DNA of 64,000 nt from Pseudomonas izuensis (lineage in GTDB: Bacteria; Pseudomonadota; Gammaproteobacteria; Pseudomonadales; Pseudomonadaceae). This document shows, in pieces, positions 8,699 to 17,324 of the stretch. Where the stretch lies: assembly GCF_009861505.1 (NCBI RefSeq), contig NZ_WTFT01000026.1:1-64000 (forward strand), in the 5' to 3' direction. The position numbers and the translations under genes were made by a program. How positions within the stretch are numbered: position 1 is the stretch's first letter; each line of letters starts with the position of its first letter. The notes below the pieces were generated by a model. The model saw only the letters and a program-made list of their open reading frames with translations, made no database searches and was not told where the DNA came from.

Positions 8699-9411
8699 TC
8701 CTTGACTGGCAGGGCGCCTGGACGTCAGTGATTCATCATCCGTTGTTCGGTATCGGCATTACCCTCGGCGCCTATCAGCTGGTGCTGGCGGCTTTCGAGA
8801 AAACCCGCTGGATCTTTTTGCAACCGGTACTGGTCTCCATGTTGCTGGTCATCGGCGTGCTGGTAGGCTGTGGCTTGAGTTACGCCGAGTACCGCAAGAG
8901 CACCGAGATCCTCAGCATCCTGCTGGGCCCGGCCACCGTCGCACTGGCCGTGCCGCTGTACCTCAACCTGCGGCGGATTCGGCAGTTGTTCTGGCCGATA
9001 TTTACTACGCTGGTGATAGGCGGTGTGGTTGCCACGGGCATGGGCGTGTTGCTGGGCTGGTGGTTCGGCGCTGAACACATGATCCTGATGACCATGGCGC
9101 CGAAGTCGGTGACGTCGCCGATTGCCATGTTGGTGGCCGAACAGATCGGGGGCGTCGCGGCGCTGGCGGCGGTGTTCGTGTTGATCACCGGGGTGATCGG
9201 TGCGATCTTCGGACCGAGCCTGCTGAACCGGCTTGGCGTGCACAGTCCCGAGGCCCGCGGCATGGCGTTGGGCATGACGGCTCACGCGGTCGGCACGGCG
9301 GTGGCGATGCAGGAAAATGAAGAGTGCGGCGCCTTCGCGGCGCTGGCGATGAGTTTGATGGGCGTGGCCACGGCGGTGTTGCTGCCATTGGCGGTGTCGA
9401 TGATGGTGTGA
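8695..9411 (+). CDS. LrgB-family membrane protein
   Basis: This 238-residue polytopic membrane protein matches the LrgB/YohK family. It has LLGPATVALAVPLYLNL near 78, MTMAPKSVTSPIAMLVAEQIGG split over 130-152, and GLGMTAHAVGTAVAMQE-like residues near 200. It is translated in overlap with the LrgA-like gene and should act with it. The pair lies upstream of a Lon-domain gene in the same direction, 11 bases apart, so all three are probably one operon. Confidence 0.9.
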   Translation: MILDWQGAWTSVIHHPLFGIGITLGAYQLVLAAFEKTRWIFLQPVLVSMLLVIGVLVGCGLSYAEYRKSTEILSILLGPATVALAVPLYLNLRRIRQLFWPIFTTLVIGGVVATGMGVLLGWWFGAEHMILMTMAPKSVTSPIAMLVAEQIGGVAALAAVFVLITGVIGAIFGPSLLNRLGVHSPEARGMALGMTAHAVGTAVAMQENEECGAFAALAMSLMGVATAVLLPLAVSMMV

Positions 9412-9422
9412 AGGACATATCT

Positions 9423-10013
9423 ATGAGCTTGCCGCTTTTTCCGCTGAACACGGTGCTGTTTCCAGGTTGCATCCTCGACCTGCAGATTTTCGAGGCGCGC
9501 TATCTGGACATGATCGGTCGCTGCATGAAGCAGGGTGGCGGCTTTGGCGTGGTGTGCATCCTTGACGGCGAAGAGGTCGGCATCGCCCCGGCCGGTTATG
9601 CATTGGTCGGGTGCGAAGCGCTGATCACCGATTTCAAGCAGCAGGACAATGGCCTGTTGGGCATCCGGGTGCAGGGTGGCCGGCGCTTTCACGTGCTGCG
9701 TACCGAAGTGCAGCGTGATCAGTTGATCGTGGCCGAGGTCGAGTGGCTGGGCGAAGAGCCCGAGCAACCGCTGCAGGATGAGGACGCCGATCTGGTGGCC
9801 CTGCTCAAGGCCCTGGCCGAACACCCGATGGTCGAAGCGCTGAACATGGGCACCGAAGCGACCGGGCAACAGTCGCTGGCCAATCAGCTTGCCTATTTAT
9901 TGCCATTCGCCGAACTGGACAAGATCGACCTGCTGCAGCTCGACGATCCGCAGCAACGACTGGATGCGATTCAGGCGTTGCTGGATGAGTTGCAGGGTGA
10001 GTTGTTTGCCTGA
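9423..10013 (+). CDS. Lon substrate-binding-domain (LON N) protein
   Basis: This 196-residue protein is essentially a stand-alone Lon N-terminal domain: LPLFPLNTVLFPGCILDLQI at 3-22, FEARYLDMIGRCM, and the central GVVCILDGEEVG and LGIRVQGGRRFHVL strands. It lacks ATPase and protease domains. Such proteins may bind unfolded substrates or act as adaptors; the role is not established. The start is the ATG just after the LrgB-like stop; the ribosome site, GGACATA, is modest. Confidence 0.85.
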   Translation: MSLPLFPLNTVLFPGCILDLQIFEARYLDMIGRCMKQGGGFGVVCILDGEEVGIAPAGYALVGCEALITDFKQQDNGLLGIRVQGGRRFHVLRTEVQRDQLIVAEVEWLGEEPEQPLQDEDADLVALLKALAEHPMVEALNMGTEATGQQSLANQLAYLLPFAELDKIDLLQLDDPQQRLDAIQALLDELQGELFA

Positions 10014-10019
10014 GCCTTG

Positions 10020-11336
10020 TTAATAGGCGTAACGCAACATCGTATCCGGCAAGTGCCGCAACACGAAGAATCCGAACAGTGCCACCAACGATGGCAGCAC
10101 CAGCCACCAGACCTTGGGCGGCATGGCGTTGAGCGGAGCCCGGCGCTGACACAGCCACAGGCTGGCTGCGCAGACACAGGCCGCCAACATCGCACCTGCC
10201 AGGACATCCGTCGGCCAGTGCGCGCCGAGATAGACCCGTGACAGTGCGATTGCCAGCGCCGGCAGGCAGCCCACCAGCAGCCAGGTCAGGCGCATCCGTG
10301 GCGGTTGCCCGCGACCGGCGAGGACGGCGAGCGTCAGGAACAGCGCGAAGGCGCCCGAGGCATGACCGCTAGGCATGCTGTAGCTGGTCAATGGGTCGCT
10401 CAACACTTCCGGACGCACGCGGGCGAAGAAGTTCTTGGTCGCGGTGTTGCCCAGCGCGGTGAACAGCAATGTGCCGCACGCGAAGATTGCCTGGCGCCAT
10501 TGCCGGGTCATCAGCAGCAGTACGACCAGCAAGGCACTGAACACCAACATGTTGTGGAACTCACCGATCAGCGTGAACACCACGGCCACTTCATCGAGCA
10601 TCGGGCTGCGATGTTCCTGCACCAGGGTCATCAGCCCCTGGTCGAGCGCGCTCAGGTGCGAGTAACCGATAAACAGCGCCGCCAGAATCAGAAAGCTCAT
10701 TCCGGTAATGAACATTGTGGCCTTGCGATGCTTGCGCAGACTGCTGGTGGCGCTCAAGCCGACCATCAGCGCAATGCTGCCGGCGACGACCCCGGCCTGG
10801 GGCCAGAAGCCATCGGGTAGCGGCAAGCGAATCGCCGCGCCGGTGGCCCAGCCCGGCAACAGGTAGGCCACTGACCAACCTGCAGCGGCCAGCAGGCTGA
10901 CGGCGAAGAAACGCGGGAACGGCATATCGAACATCCCGGCCACCATCGGCAGCATGGGGCGCAAGGGTCCGATAAAACGCCCGACCAACAGGCTGGCGAT
11001 GCCATAGCGCTGGAAGTACACCTCGGCTCCGGCAATCCATTGCGGGTGATGGCGCAGGCCTGGCAGACGGCGGATGTTCTGATGGAAATGACGCCCCAGG
11101 AAATACGAAACCACATCGCCGAGCACCCCGGCGAGAAAGCCCAGCAGCAACGTTTCACCCAGCGACAGCGCTCCGCTGCCGGCCAGTACCGCCACGGCGA
11201 ACAACAACACCGTGCCGGGCACGATCAGCCCGGCAATTGCCAGGCATTCGACGAAGGCCACGATGAACACCGCTGCCGCCAGCCATTGCGGGTTGACCGT
11301 CAACCAGCCGGTCACGCTATCGAGCCATGGGCCCAT
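10020..11336 (-). CDS. DedA-PAP2 fusion: membrane phosphatase/undecaprenyl-phosphate recycling protein
   Basis: This 438-residue protein joins a DedA domain (about 1-200, with FLGRHFHQNIRRL and GRFIGPLRPMLPMVAG) to a PAP2 lipid phosphatase (about 215-435). The PAP2 signature is complete: KNFFARVRP, PSGHASGAFA and SRVYLGAHWPTDV, with both expected histidines. DedA proteins flip undecaprenyl phosphate and PAP2 enzymes remove its terminal phosphate, so one polypeptide could couple the two; that coupling is inference. It ends six bases from the convergent Lon-domain gene. Confidence 0.9.
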   Translation of the reverse strand: MGPWLDSVTGWLTVNPQWLAAAVFIVAFVECLAIAGLIVPGTVLLFAVAVLAGSGALSLGETLLLGFLAGVLGDVVSYFLGRHFHQNIRRLPGLRHHPQWIAGAEVYFQRYGIASLLVGRFIGPLRPMLPMVAGMFDMPFPRFFAVSLLAAAGWSVAYLLPGWATGAAIRLPLPDGFWPQAGVVAGSIALMVGLSATSSLRKHRKATMFITGMSFLILAALFIGYSHLSALDQGLMTLVQEHRSPMLDEVAVVFTLIGEFHNMLVFSALLVVLLLMTRQWRQAIFACGTLLFTALGNTATKNFFARVRPEVLSDPLTSYSMPSGHASGAFALFLTLAVLAGRGQPPRMRLTWLLVGCLPALAIALSRVYLGAHWPTDVLAGAMLAACVCAASLWLCQRRAPLNAMPPKVWWLVLPSLVALFGFFVLRHLPDTMLRYAY

Positions 11337-11407
11337 AAATACAACTCCATTGAATGTTCAATTGATTCCAGGGGCAAAACACAAATCTCTAAACAACACT
11401 GAAACCT

Positions 11408-11497
11408 TGTGGGAGCGAGCCTGCTCGCGATTGCGGTGTGTCAGTCACATTGATGCCTGATGTGCCGCCGTCATCGCGAGCAGGCTCGCTCCCACAG
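11408..11497. repeat. REP pair (REPIN), GCGAGC class with conserved centre
   Basis: Inverted GTGGGAGCGAGCCTGCTCGC and GCGAGCAGGCTCGCTCCCAC arms flank a centre with CATTGATG at 11448-11455 and ATGTGCC at 11460-11466. The same centre recurs at 46826-46844 and, inverted, at 62162-62180. Confidence 0.9.
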
Positions 11498-11523
11498 GTA
11501 ACTCCTTCTGCTTCAAGTCCAGG

Positions 11524-12222
11524 TCAGAACAGCACAACGTAATCGCGACCTTCGACCTGCCCCCGTCGCAGCGGGTTCCGCGTGCAGTAGGCCGCGTAGG
11601 ACGCGTCGACGAAGCGGTACATCAGGTGTTCATCGCGACCATGGGGAATGCCCAGCCGCGTGGCCTGGATGACATGGGCAGGCGTCTGGCCGACGTCTTC
11701 CACCAGCAGCACTTCATGATCGAAGCGCTTGGCGTCCCAGACCGGTACCTTCAAGCCCAGCGACTTGCACAACAAGGTTTGCCCGGCGCAGAGCTTTTGC
11801 GATGGGCGAGGGCGGCCCTGGGCGTCGGGGTTGTTCAACAGCATTTGCGCCAGGCTCGCCGGTCCGCTCAGTTCGTCGACCCACGGGTAGCCGGACTTGA
11901 TCAATACCGCATTGCCCGGGCCCTGGGCGCTGAAGTTCAGGGAGTCGCCGCCGCGGGCGTAGTACATATAGATGTGGCCGCCATCCAGAAACAAAGCCTT
12001 ACGCTTTTCTGTGTAGCCGAGGGATGCGTGGCTGCCTTTTTCGGCACAGTAATACGCTTCTGTCTCGATGATTCGGGCGCTGAGCCACAGGTCGCCGATC
12101 CGATGGCGAATGACTTTCCCCAGTAAATCCCGGGCAAGAATTTGCGCGTCGCGGTCGAAAAACGCGTCCGGGAGGCCCTTGGGCGGGCTCATTGCGGACG
12201 CTCGATCAGTCAGATTGGACAT
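11524..12222 (-). CDS. DNA-3-methyladenine glycosylase (AAG/MPG family)
   Basis: This 232-residue base-excision repair enzyme removes alkylated purines. It has the AAG-fold signature DLLGKVI, then IIETEAYYCAEKGSHA near 50, HIYMYYARGGDSLNFSAQG near 82 and an NAVLIKSGYPW strand. This is the eukaryote-like MPG family, not the TagA or AlkA folds. The true start may be the ATG at 12192, since neither candidate has a strong ribosome site. A REP pair separates it from the DedA-PAP2 gene. Confidence 0.9.
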   Translation of the reverse strand: MSNLTDRASAMSPPKGLPDAFFDRDAQILARDLLGKVIRHRIGDLWLSARIIETEAYYCAEKGSHASLGYTEKRKALFLDGGHIYMYYARGGDSLNFSAQGPGNAVLIKSGYPWVDELSGPASLAQMLLNNPDAQGRPRPSQKLCAGQTLLCKSLGLKVPVWDAKRFDHEVLLVEDVGQTPAHVIQATRLGIPHGRDEHLMYRFVDASYAAYCTRNPLRRGQVEGRDYVVLF

Positions 12223-12357
12223 GATGAACGGCGTTTATCAGGGCTGATGGGGGCGTGATGATAACAATTTGCAGCTTAATCCCGCCTGAACATCGGCAAA
12301 TTGCCCTCCATTTCGACCATCCGCCCGTCACCGCTGTTAGTCGGGAGACACGACAGC

Positions 12358-12363
12358 TATAAT
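12358..12363 (+). promoter_or_regulatory. Probable -10 element (TATAAT) of the proA promoter
   Basis: A perfect TATAAT lies 49 bases upstream of the proA start codon. The best -35 is CTGTTA at 12334-12339 with 18-base spacing, which is weak. It would start the long co-directional run of genes from proA. Confidence 0.5.
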
Positions 12364-12411
12364 CTGCCGCTTTACTCTTTACCAAGACCTTATCAAAGAC
12401 CACGCCAGACT

Positions 12412-13683
12412 ATGACTGAGTCCGTTCTTGACTATATGACCCGCCTGGGTCGCGCTGCCCGCGAGGCTTCCCGCGTCATCGGCCGTGCCAGCACTGCGCA
12501 GAAAAATCGCGCGCTGCAGGCTGCCGCCAATGCGCTGGACGCTGCCCGCGCCGAGCTGACCGCCGCCAATGAGCTGGACCTGGCAGCCGGCCGCGCCAAT
12601 GGTCTGGAGCCGGCGCTGCTCGAGCGCCTGGCGCTGACCCCGGCACGTATCGACGGCATGATCGTAGGGTTGCGCCAGGTGGCCGCGCTGCCGGACCCTG
12701 TCGGCGCGATCCGTGACATGAGCTATCGGCCATCGGGGATTCAGGTCGGCAAGATGCGCGTACCGCTGGGTGTGATCGGGATCATTTACGAGTCGCGGCC
12801 CAACGTGACCATTGACGCCGCCAGCCTGTGCCTTAAATCCGGCAACGCGACCATCCTGCGTGGCGGCTCCGAAGCCATACATTCCAACCGCGCCATCGCC
12901 GCCTGCATCCAGCGCGGCCTGGCCGAGGCCGATCTGCCGGCTGCCGTGGTGCAAGTGGTCGAGACCACCGACCGCGCTGCCGTTGGCGCGCTGATCACCA
13001 TGCCGGAGTACGTCGATGTCATCGTGCCCCGCGGTGGCCGTGGCTTGATCGAACGCGTCAGTCGCGATGCCCGTGTGCCGGTGATCAAGCACCTGGACGG
13101 CATCTGCCACGTTTACGTCAGTGCCCATGCCGACCTGCCAAAAGCCCAGCGCATCGCATTCAATGCCAAGACGTATCGCTATGGCATCTGTGGTGCGATG
13201 GAAACGCTGCTGGTCGATCAAATCGTTGCCAAGGATTTCCTGCCGGCGATGGCTGCCCAGTTCCGCGAAAAAGGCGTCGAACTGCGCGGCTGCGAACGCA
13301 CCCGGTCGATCATCGATGCACTGGCGGCCAGCGAAGAAGACTGGAGTACCGAATACCTGGCGCCGATCCTGTCGATCCGCGTGGTCGATGGGCTGGAACA
13401 GGCCATCGACCACATCAACCATTACGGCTCTCATCACACCGATTCGATTGTCAGCGAACACCAGGGCGACACCCGGCGTTTTGTGGCTGAAGTCGACTCC
13501 TCGTCGGTGATGATCAACACCCCGACTTGCTTCGCCGATGGTTTTGAATACGGATTGGGTGCGGAGATCGGCATTTCTACTGATAAGCTGCACGCCCGCG
13601 GCCCGGTCGGTCTCGAAGGATTGACCTGCGAGAAGTATGTCGTGGTCGGTGATGGCCAGTTGCGCGGACAGGAGCCGGTCTGA
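12412..13683 (+). CDS. proA: Gamma-glutamyl phosphate reductase
   Basis: ProA performs the second step of proline synthesis, reducing gamma-glutamyl phosphate to glutamate semialdehyde with NADPH. The 423-residue protein begins MTESVLDYMTRLGRAAREAS and contains VPLGVIGIIYESRPNVT near 116, VPRGGRGLIERV near 205, and the region around NAKTYRYGICGAMETLLVD near 250 with the catalytic cysteine. Length is typical. An in-frame extension upstream of 12412 is ignored because it would overlap the -10 element. Confidence 0.96.
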   Translation: MTESVLDYMTRLGRAAREASRVIGRASTAQKNRALQAAANALDAARAELTAANELDLAAGRANGLEPALLERLALTPARIDGMIVGLRQVAALPDPVGAIRDMSYRPSGIQVGKMRVPLGVIGIIYESRPNVTIDAASLCLKSGNATILRGGSEAIHSNRAIAACIQRGLAEADLPAAVVQVVETTDRAAVGALITMPEYVDVIVPRGGRGLIERVSRDARVPVIKHLDGICHVYVSAHADLPKAQRIAFNAKTYRYGICGAMETLLVDQIVAKDFLPAMAAQFREKGVELRGCERTRSIIDALAASEEDWSTEYLAPILSIRVVDGLEQAIDHINHYGSHHTDSIVSEHQGDTRRFVAEVDSSSVMINTPTCFADGFEYGLGAEIGISTDKLHARGPVGLEGLTCEKYVVVGDGQLRGQEPV

Positions 13684-13684
13684 C

Positions 13685-14371
13685 TTGGGCGACCTCGACC
13701 CGTCAGTCCCGGTAACCGCCAGCGCGCCTTCCAGACGCATCGGCGTTCTGGGTGGAACCTTTGACCCGGTGCACGTCGGCCATTTGCGCGGTGCGCTGGA
13801 AGTCGCCGAATCGCTGGCGCTCGATGAGCTGCGCTTGGTGCCGAGTGCCAGGCCGCCTCATCGGGATACGCCGCAAGTGTCGGCGAAAGACCGTCTGGCG
13901 ATGGTCGAGTGCGCGGTGGCCGGTGTGGCACCGTTGGTGGTGGACGCCCGCGAATTGCAGCGGGATAAACCGTCCTACACCATCGATACCCTGGAGTCGA
14001 TGCGCGCCGAAATGGCCGACGAGACCCAGGTTTTTCTGCTTTTGGGCTGGGACGCATTTTGCGGCCTGCCCACTTGGCACCGCTGGGAAGAGTTGCTCCA
14101 GCATTGCCATATCCTGGTGTTGCAACGCCCGGATGCCGACAGCGAACCGCCGGATGCCTTGCGCAACCTGCTGGCAGCGCGCTCGGTGAGCGACCCGCTG
14201 GCCCTCAAAGGGCCGAGCGGACAGATTGCATTCGTCTGGCAGACACCGCTCGCGGTATCCGCCACCCAGATCCGTCAACTGCTGGCCAGCGGTAAGTCGG
14301 TACGTTTCCTGGTGCCCGACGCGGTCCTGGCCTACATCGATGCGCACGGACTCTACCGTGCGTCGAACTGA
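13685..14371 (+). CDS. nadD: Nicotinate-nucleotide adenylyltransferase
   Basis: NadD converts nicotinate mononucleotide to deamido-NAD in NAD synthesis. The nucleotidyltransferase signature GVLGGTFDPVHVGHLRGALE is near residue 20, with SARPPHR, LLGWDAFCGLPTWHRWEEL and the ISATQIR-like segment AVSATQIRQLLASG. No ATG lies in the right place after proA; the TTG at 13685, just past the proA stop, gives a 228-residue protein with about 18 extra residues ahead of the conserved core. A longer reading from 13637 would overlap proA and is less likely. Confidence 0.9.
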   Translation: MGDLDPSVPVTASAPSRRIGVLGGTFDPVHVGHLRGALEVAESLALDELRLVPSARPPHRDTPQVSAKDRLAMVECAVAGVAPLVVDARELQRDKPSYTIDTLESMRAEMADETQVFLLLGWDAFCGLPTWHRWEELLQHCHILVLQRPDADSEPPDALRNLLAARSVSDPLALKGPSGQIAFVWQTPLAVSATQIRQLLASGKSVRFLVPDAVLAYIDAHGLYRASN

Positions 14372-14444
14372 AGAGGAGTGCCTCAAGGCACGTGGCAACA
14401 ACGTGTATTGAAGCGCCCGAACATACGAGCAAAACGAGTTTTAT

Positions 14445-14939
14445 ATGACGAACAACGACGTAAACAAAGTTAAGCGCAAAGGCACGTTCAAGAGTGCCCC
14501 GCTGCCTGAAAAGGTCCTCGCTGCCGAGCCGCCTAAAGGCGATGAGCTGGTCAAGATCGCCGTAGCGGCCCTGGAAGACGTCAAGGCCCAGGACGTGCTG
14601 GTGATTGATGTCCGTGACAAGCAGAGCATCACCGACTACATGATCATCGCCACCGGTACGTCCAACCGCCAGATCGGCGCGATGCTGGACAAGGTCCGCG
14701 AAGCCGTCAAGGCCCTGGGTATCAAGCCACTGGGTGAAGAAGGCAAGGGCGACAGCGACTGGGTGTTGCTGGACATGGACGACGTGATCGTCCACATGAT
14801 GACCTCCAACGCCCGTCAGTTCTACGACCTGGAGCGCCTGTGGAAAGGTGCCGAGCAGAGCCGTGCCGCCGATGGCAAACACCACAGCCCTGAAGTTGGT
14901 CACGAGCATTTCAACAAGCTCAACAAAGACCAGGAATAA
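14445..14939 (+). CDS. rsfS: Ribosomal silencing factor RsfS
   Basis: RsfS binds ribosomal protein L14 (uL14) and blocks subunit joining when nutrients run short. The conserved core begins near residue 30 with ELVKIAVAALEDVKAQDVLV, followed by ITDYMIIATGTSNRQIGAM and GDSDWVLLDMDDVIVHMMT. The 164-residue length includes a basic N-terminal extension of about 28 residues and a C-terminal tail seen in Pseudomonas. It lies between nadD and rlmH, the usual order. Confidence 0.94.
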   Translation: MTNNDVNKVKRKGTFKSAPLPEKVLAAEPPKGDELVKIAVAALEDVKAQDVLVIDVRDKQSITDYMIIATGTSNRQIGAMLDKVREAVKALGIKPLGEEGKGDSDWVLLDMDDVIVHMMTSNARQFYDLERLWKGAEQSRAADGKHHSPEVGHEHFNKLNKDQE

Positions 14940-14948
14940 GGAACGGCT

Positions 14949-15416
14949 GTGCGACTGCGACTGATCGCCGTCGGTTCACGCATGCCCAAATGGGTGGAAG
15001 AAGGCTGGCATGAATATGCCAAGCGTCTTCCTTCCGAGCTGGCGCTGGAACTGGTGGAAATACCGCTCAACACCCGTGGCAAGAACGCCGACGTGGCGCG
15101 CTTCATCCGTCAGGAAGGCGAAGCCATGCTGGCCAAGGTCGGGCCGAACGAGCGTGTTGTCACCCTCGAAGTCCACGGCAAGCCCTGGAGCACCGAGCAA
15201 CTGGCGGTCGAACTCGATCGCTGGCGGCTGGACTCGCGCACGGTGAATTTCATGGTCGGCGGCCCCGAAGGGCTGGCGCCGGAAGTCTGTGCCCGTGCCG
15301 ATCAGCGCTGGTCGCTCTCGCCGTTGACGTTGCCGCACCCGCTGGTGCGCATCCTGATCGGCGAACAGCTGTATCGTGCCTGGACCGTGCTGTCCGGCCA
15401 CCCTTACCACAAGTAG
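14949..15416 (+). CDS. rlmH: 23S rRNA (pseudouridine1915-N3) methyltransferase
   Basis: RlmH methylates pseudouridine 1915 in helix 69 of 23S rRNA using S-adenosylmethionine. The 155-residue SPOUT protein starts MRLRLIAVGSRMPKWVEEGW from a GTG codon nine bases after rsfS, and shows the family core VTLEVHGKPWSTEQLA and NFMVGGPEGLAPEV, with SLSPLTLPHPLVRILIGEQL near the end. Length matches the family exactly. Confidence 0.96.
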   Translation: MRLRLIAVGSRMPKWVEEGWHEYAKRLPSELALELVEIPLNTRGKNADVARFIRQEGEAMLAKVGPNERVVTLEVHGKPWSTEQLAVELDRWRLDSRTVNFMVGGPEGLAPEVCARADQRWSLSPLTLPHPLVRILIGEQLYRAWTVLSGHPYHK

Positions 15417-15428
15417 TTTTTCGCTCTC

Positions 15429-17324
15429 ATGACCCAGCCGATCCGCATCAAGGACCACGAAAAAGACGCCCGTCTGGTGCGTGGCCGCGTCGTGTTCGGG
15501 GCAATTGCGGTCGTGACATTGATCGGCGTGCTGATTGCGCGCCTGTATTTTCTGCAGGTCATCCAGTACGAGTACCACTCGACCCTGTCGGAAAACAATC
15601 GGGTCCATGTGCAGCCGATTCCGCCGCCCCGCGGATTGATTTACGACCGCAACGGTGTAGTGATTGCCGACAACCGGCCCAGCTTCAGCCTGAGCATGAC
15701 TCGCGAGCGCTCTGGCGACTGGCAGCAGGTGCTCGATGTGATCGTTCAGGTGCTGGAACTCACGCCCGAGGACCGGGTGATTTTCGAGAAGCGCATGCGC
15801 CAGGGGCGTCGGCCGTTCGAGCCGGTGCCGATCATGTTCGAATTGACCGAAGAGCAGATCGCCAGGATCGCTGTGAACCAGTTCCGCCTGCCTGGGGTGG
15901 AAGTGGTCGCGCAGCTGGTCCGTCACTACCCGCAGGGCGCGCATTTTGCGCATTCGGTGGGTTACATGGGGCGGATCAACGAGAAAGAGCTGAAGTCTCT
16001 GGACCCGGTGAGCTACAGCGGCACCCATCAAATTGGCAAAACCGGCATTGAGCGCTTCTACGAGCCTGAATTGCACGGCCAGGTGGGTTACGAGGAAGTC
16101 GAGACCAACGCCCGGGGCCGCGTATTGCGCGTGCTCAAGCGTACCGATCCGATTCCCGGCAAGGACATCGTCCTGAGCCTGGACATCAAATTGCAGGAAG
16201 CCGCCGAAGCTGCGCTCGGTGGTCGTCGTGGCGCGGTGGTGGCGCTGGACCCGAAAACCGGTGAAGTGCTGGCAATGGTCAGCCAGCCGAGTTTCGACCC
16301 GAACCTGTTCGTCACCGGCATCAGCTTCAAGGCCTATTCCGAACTGCGCGACTCCATCGACCGGCCGCTGTTCAACCGCGTGTTGCGTGGTCTGTATCCG
16401 CCGGGTTCGACCATCAAGCCGGCGGTGGCGATCGCCGGCCTGGACGCGGGCGTGGTGACGGCCTCGAGCCGGGTGTTCGACCCCGGCTACTACATGCTGC
16501 CCAACTACGATCACAAGTACCGCAACTGGAACCGCACCGGTGATGGCTTCGTCGACCTCGACACGGCGATCATGCGTTCCAACGACACCTACTTCTATGA
16601 CCTGGCCCACAAGCTGGGGATCGATCGATTGTCGTCGTACCTGAGCAAATTCGGCATTGGTCAGAAGGTGTCTTTGGACATGTTCGAAGAGTCGCCGGGG
16701 TTGATGCCGACCCGCGAGTGGAAGCGTGCGACGCGCCGTCAGGCATGGTTCCCGGGTGAAACGCTGATTCTTGGTATCGGTCAGGGCTACATGCAGTCGA
16801 CGCCGCTGCAACTGGCCCAGGCCACGGCATTGGTGGCCAACAAAGGTGTCTGGAACCGTCCGCATCTGGCCAAGACCATCGAGGGCGAGAAGCCGGTGGA
16901 TCAGAACCCGATGCCGGACATCATCCTGCGCGACCCGTCTGACTGGACCAAGGTCAACCACGGCATGCAACAGGTGATGCACGGCGCCCGCGGTACGGCG
17001 CGCAAGGCCTCGATCGGTGCGCAGTACCGGATCGCCGGCAAGAGTGGTACGGCCCAGGTGGTCGCGATCAAGCAGGGCGAGAAGTACGACCGCTCCAAGG
17101 TGCAGGAGCGTCATCGCGACCACGCCTTGTTCGTGGGCTTCGCGCCGGCCGACGATCCGAAAATCGTGGTGTCGGTGATGGTCGAAAACGGTGAGTCCGG
17201 CTCCGGCGTGGCCGCGCCAGTGGTGCGTCAAGTCATGGACGCCTGGCTGCTGGATCAGAACGGTCATCTCAAAGCCGAATACGCCGGCCCTACTAGCGTG
17301 GAGGCTACGGCCCATGATGAATAA
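15429..17324 (+). CDS. mrdA: Penicillin-binding protein 2 (elongation transpeptidase)
   Basis: PBP2 is the cell-elongation transpeptidase that works with RodA and MreB at the inner membrane. The 631-residue protein has one membrane anchor (about 20-42), a PBP dimerisation domain with RGLIYDRNGVVIADN near 63, and a transpeptidase domain with Ser327 in PGSTIKP, a SND motif (RSNDTYFYD) near 380 and KSGTAQV near 537. Its stop codon overlaps the rodA start region, implying coupled translation. Confidence 0.97.
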   Translation: MTQPIRIKDHEKDARLVRGRVVFGAIAVVTLIGVLIARLYFLQVIQYEYHSTLSENNRVHVQPIPPPRGLIYDRNGVVIADNRPSFSLSMTRERSGDWQQVLDVIVQVLELTPEDRVIFEKRMRQGRRPFEPVPIMFELTEEQIARIAVNQFRLPGVEVVAQLVRHYPQGAHFAHSVGYMGRINEKELKSLDPVSYSGTHQIGKTGIERFYEPELHGQVGYEEVETNARGRVLRVLKRTDPIPGKDIVLSLDIKLQEAAEAALGGRRGAVVALDPKTGEVLAMVSQPSFDPNLFVTGISFKAYSELRDSIDRPLFNRVLRGLYPPGSTIKPAVAIAGLDAGVVTASSRVFDPGYYMLPNYDHKYRNWNRTGDGFVDLDTAIMRSNDTYFYDLAHKLGIDRLSSYLSKFGIGQKVSLDMFEESPGLMPTREWKRATRRQAWFPGETLILGIGQGYMQSTPLQLAQATALVANKGVWNRPHLAKTIEGEKPVDQNPMPDIILRDPSDWTKVNHGMQQVMHGARGTARKASIGAQYRIAGKSGTAQVVAIKQGEKYDRSKVQERHRDHALFVGFAPADDPKIVVSVMVENGESGSGVAAPVVRQVMDAWLLDQNGHLKAEYAGPTSVEATAHDE

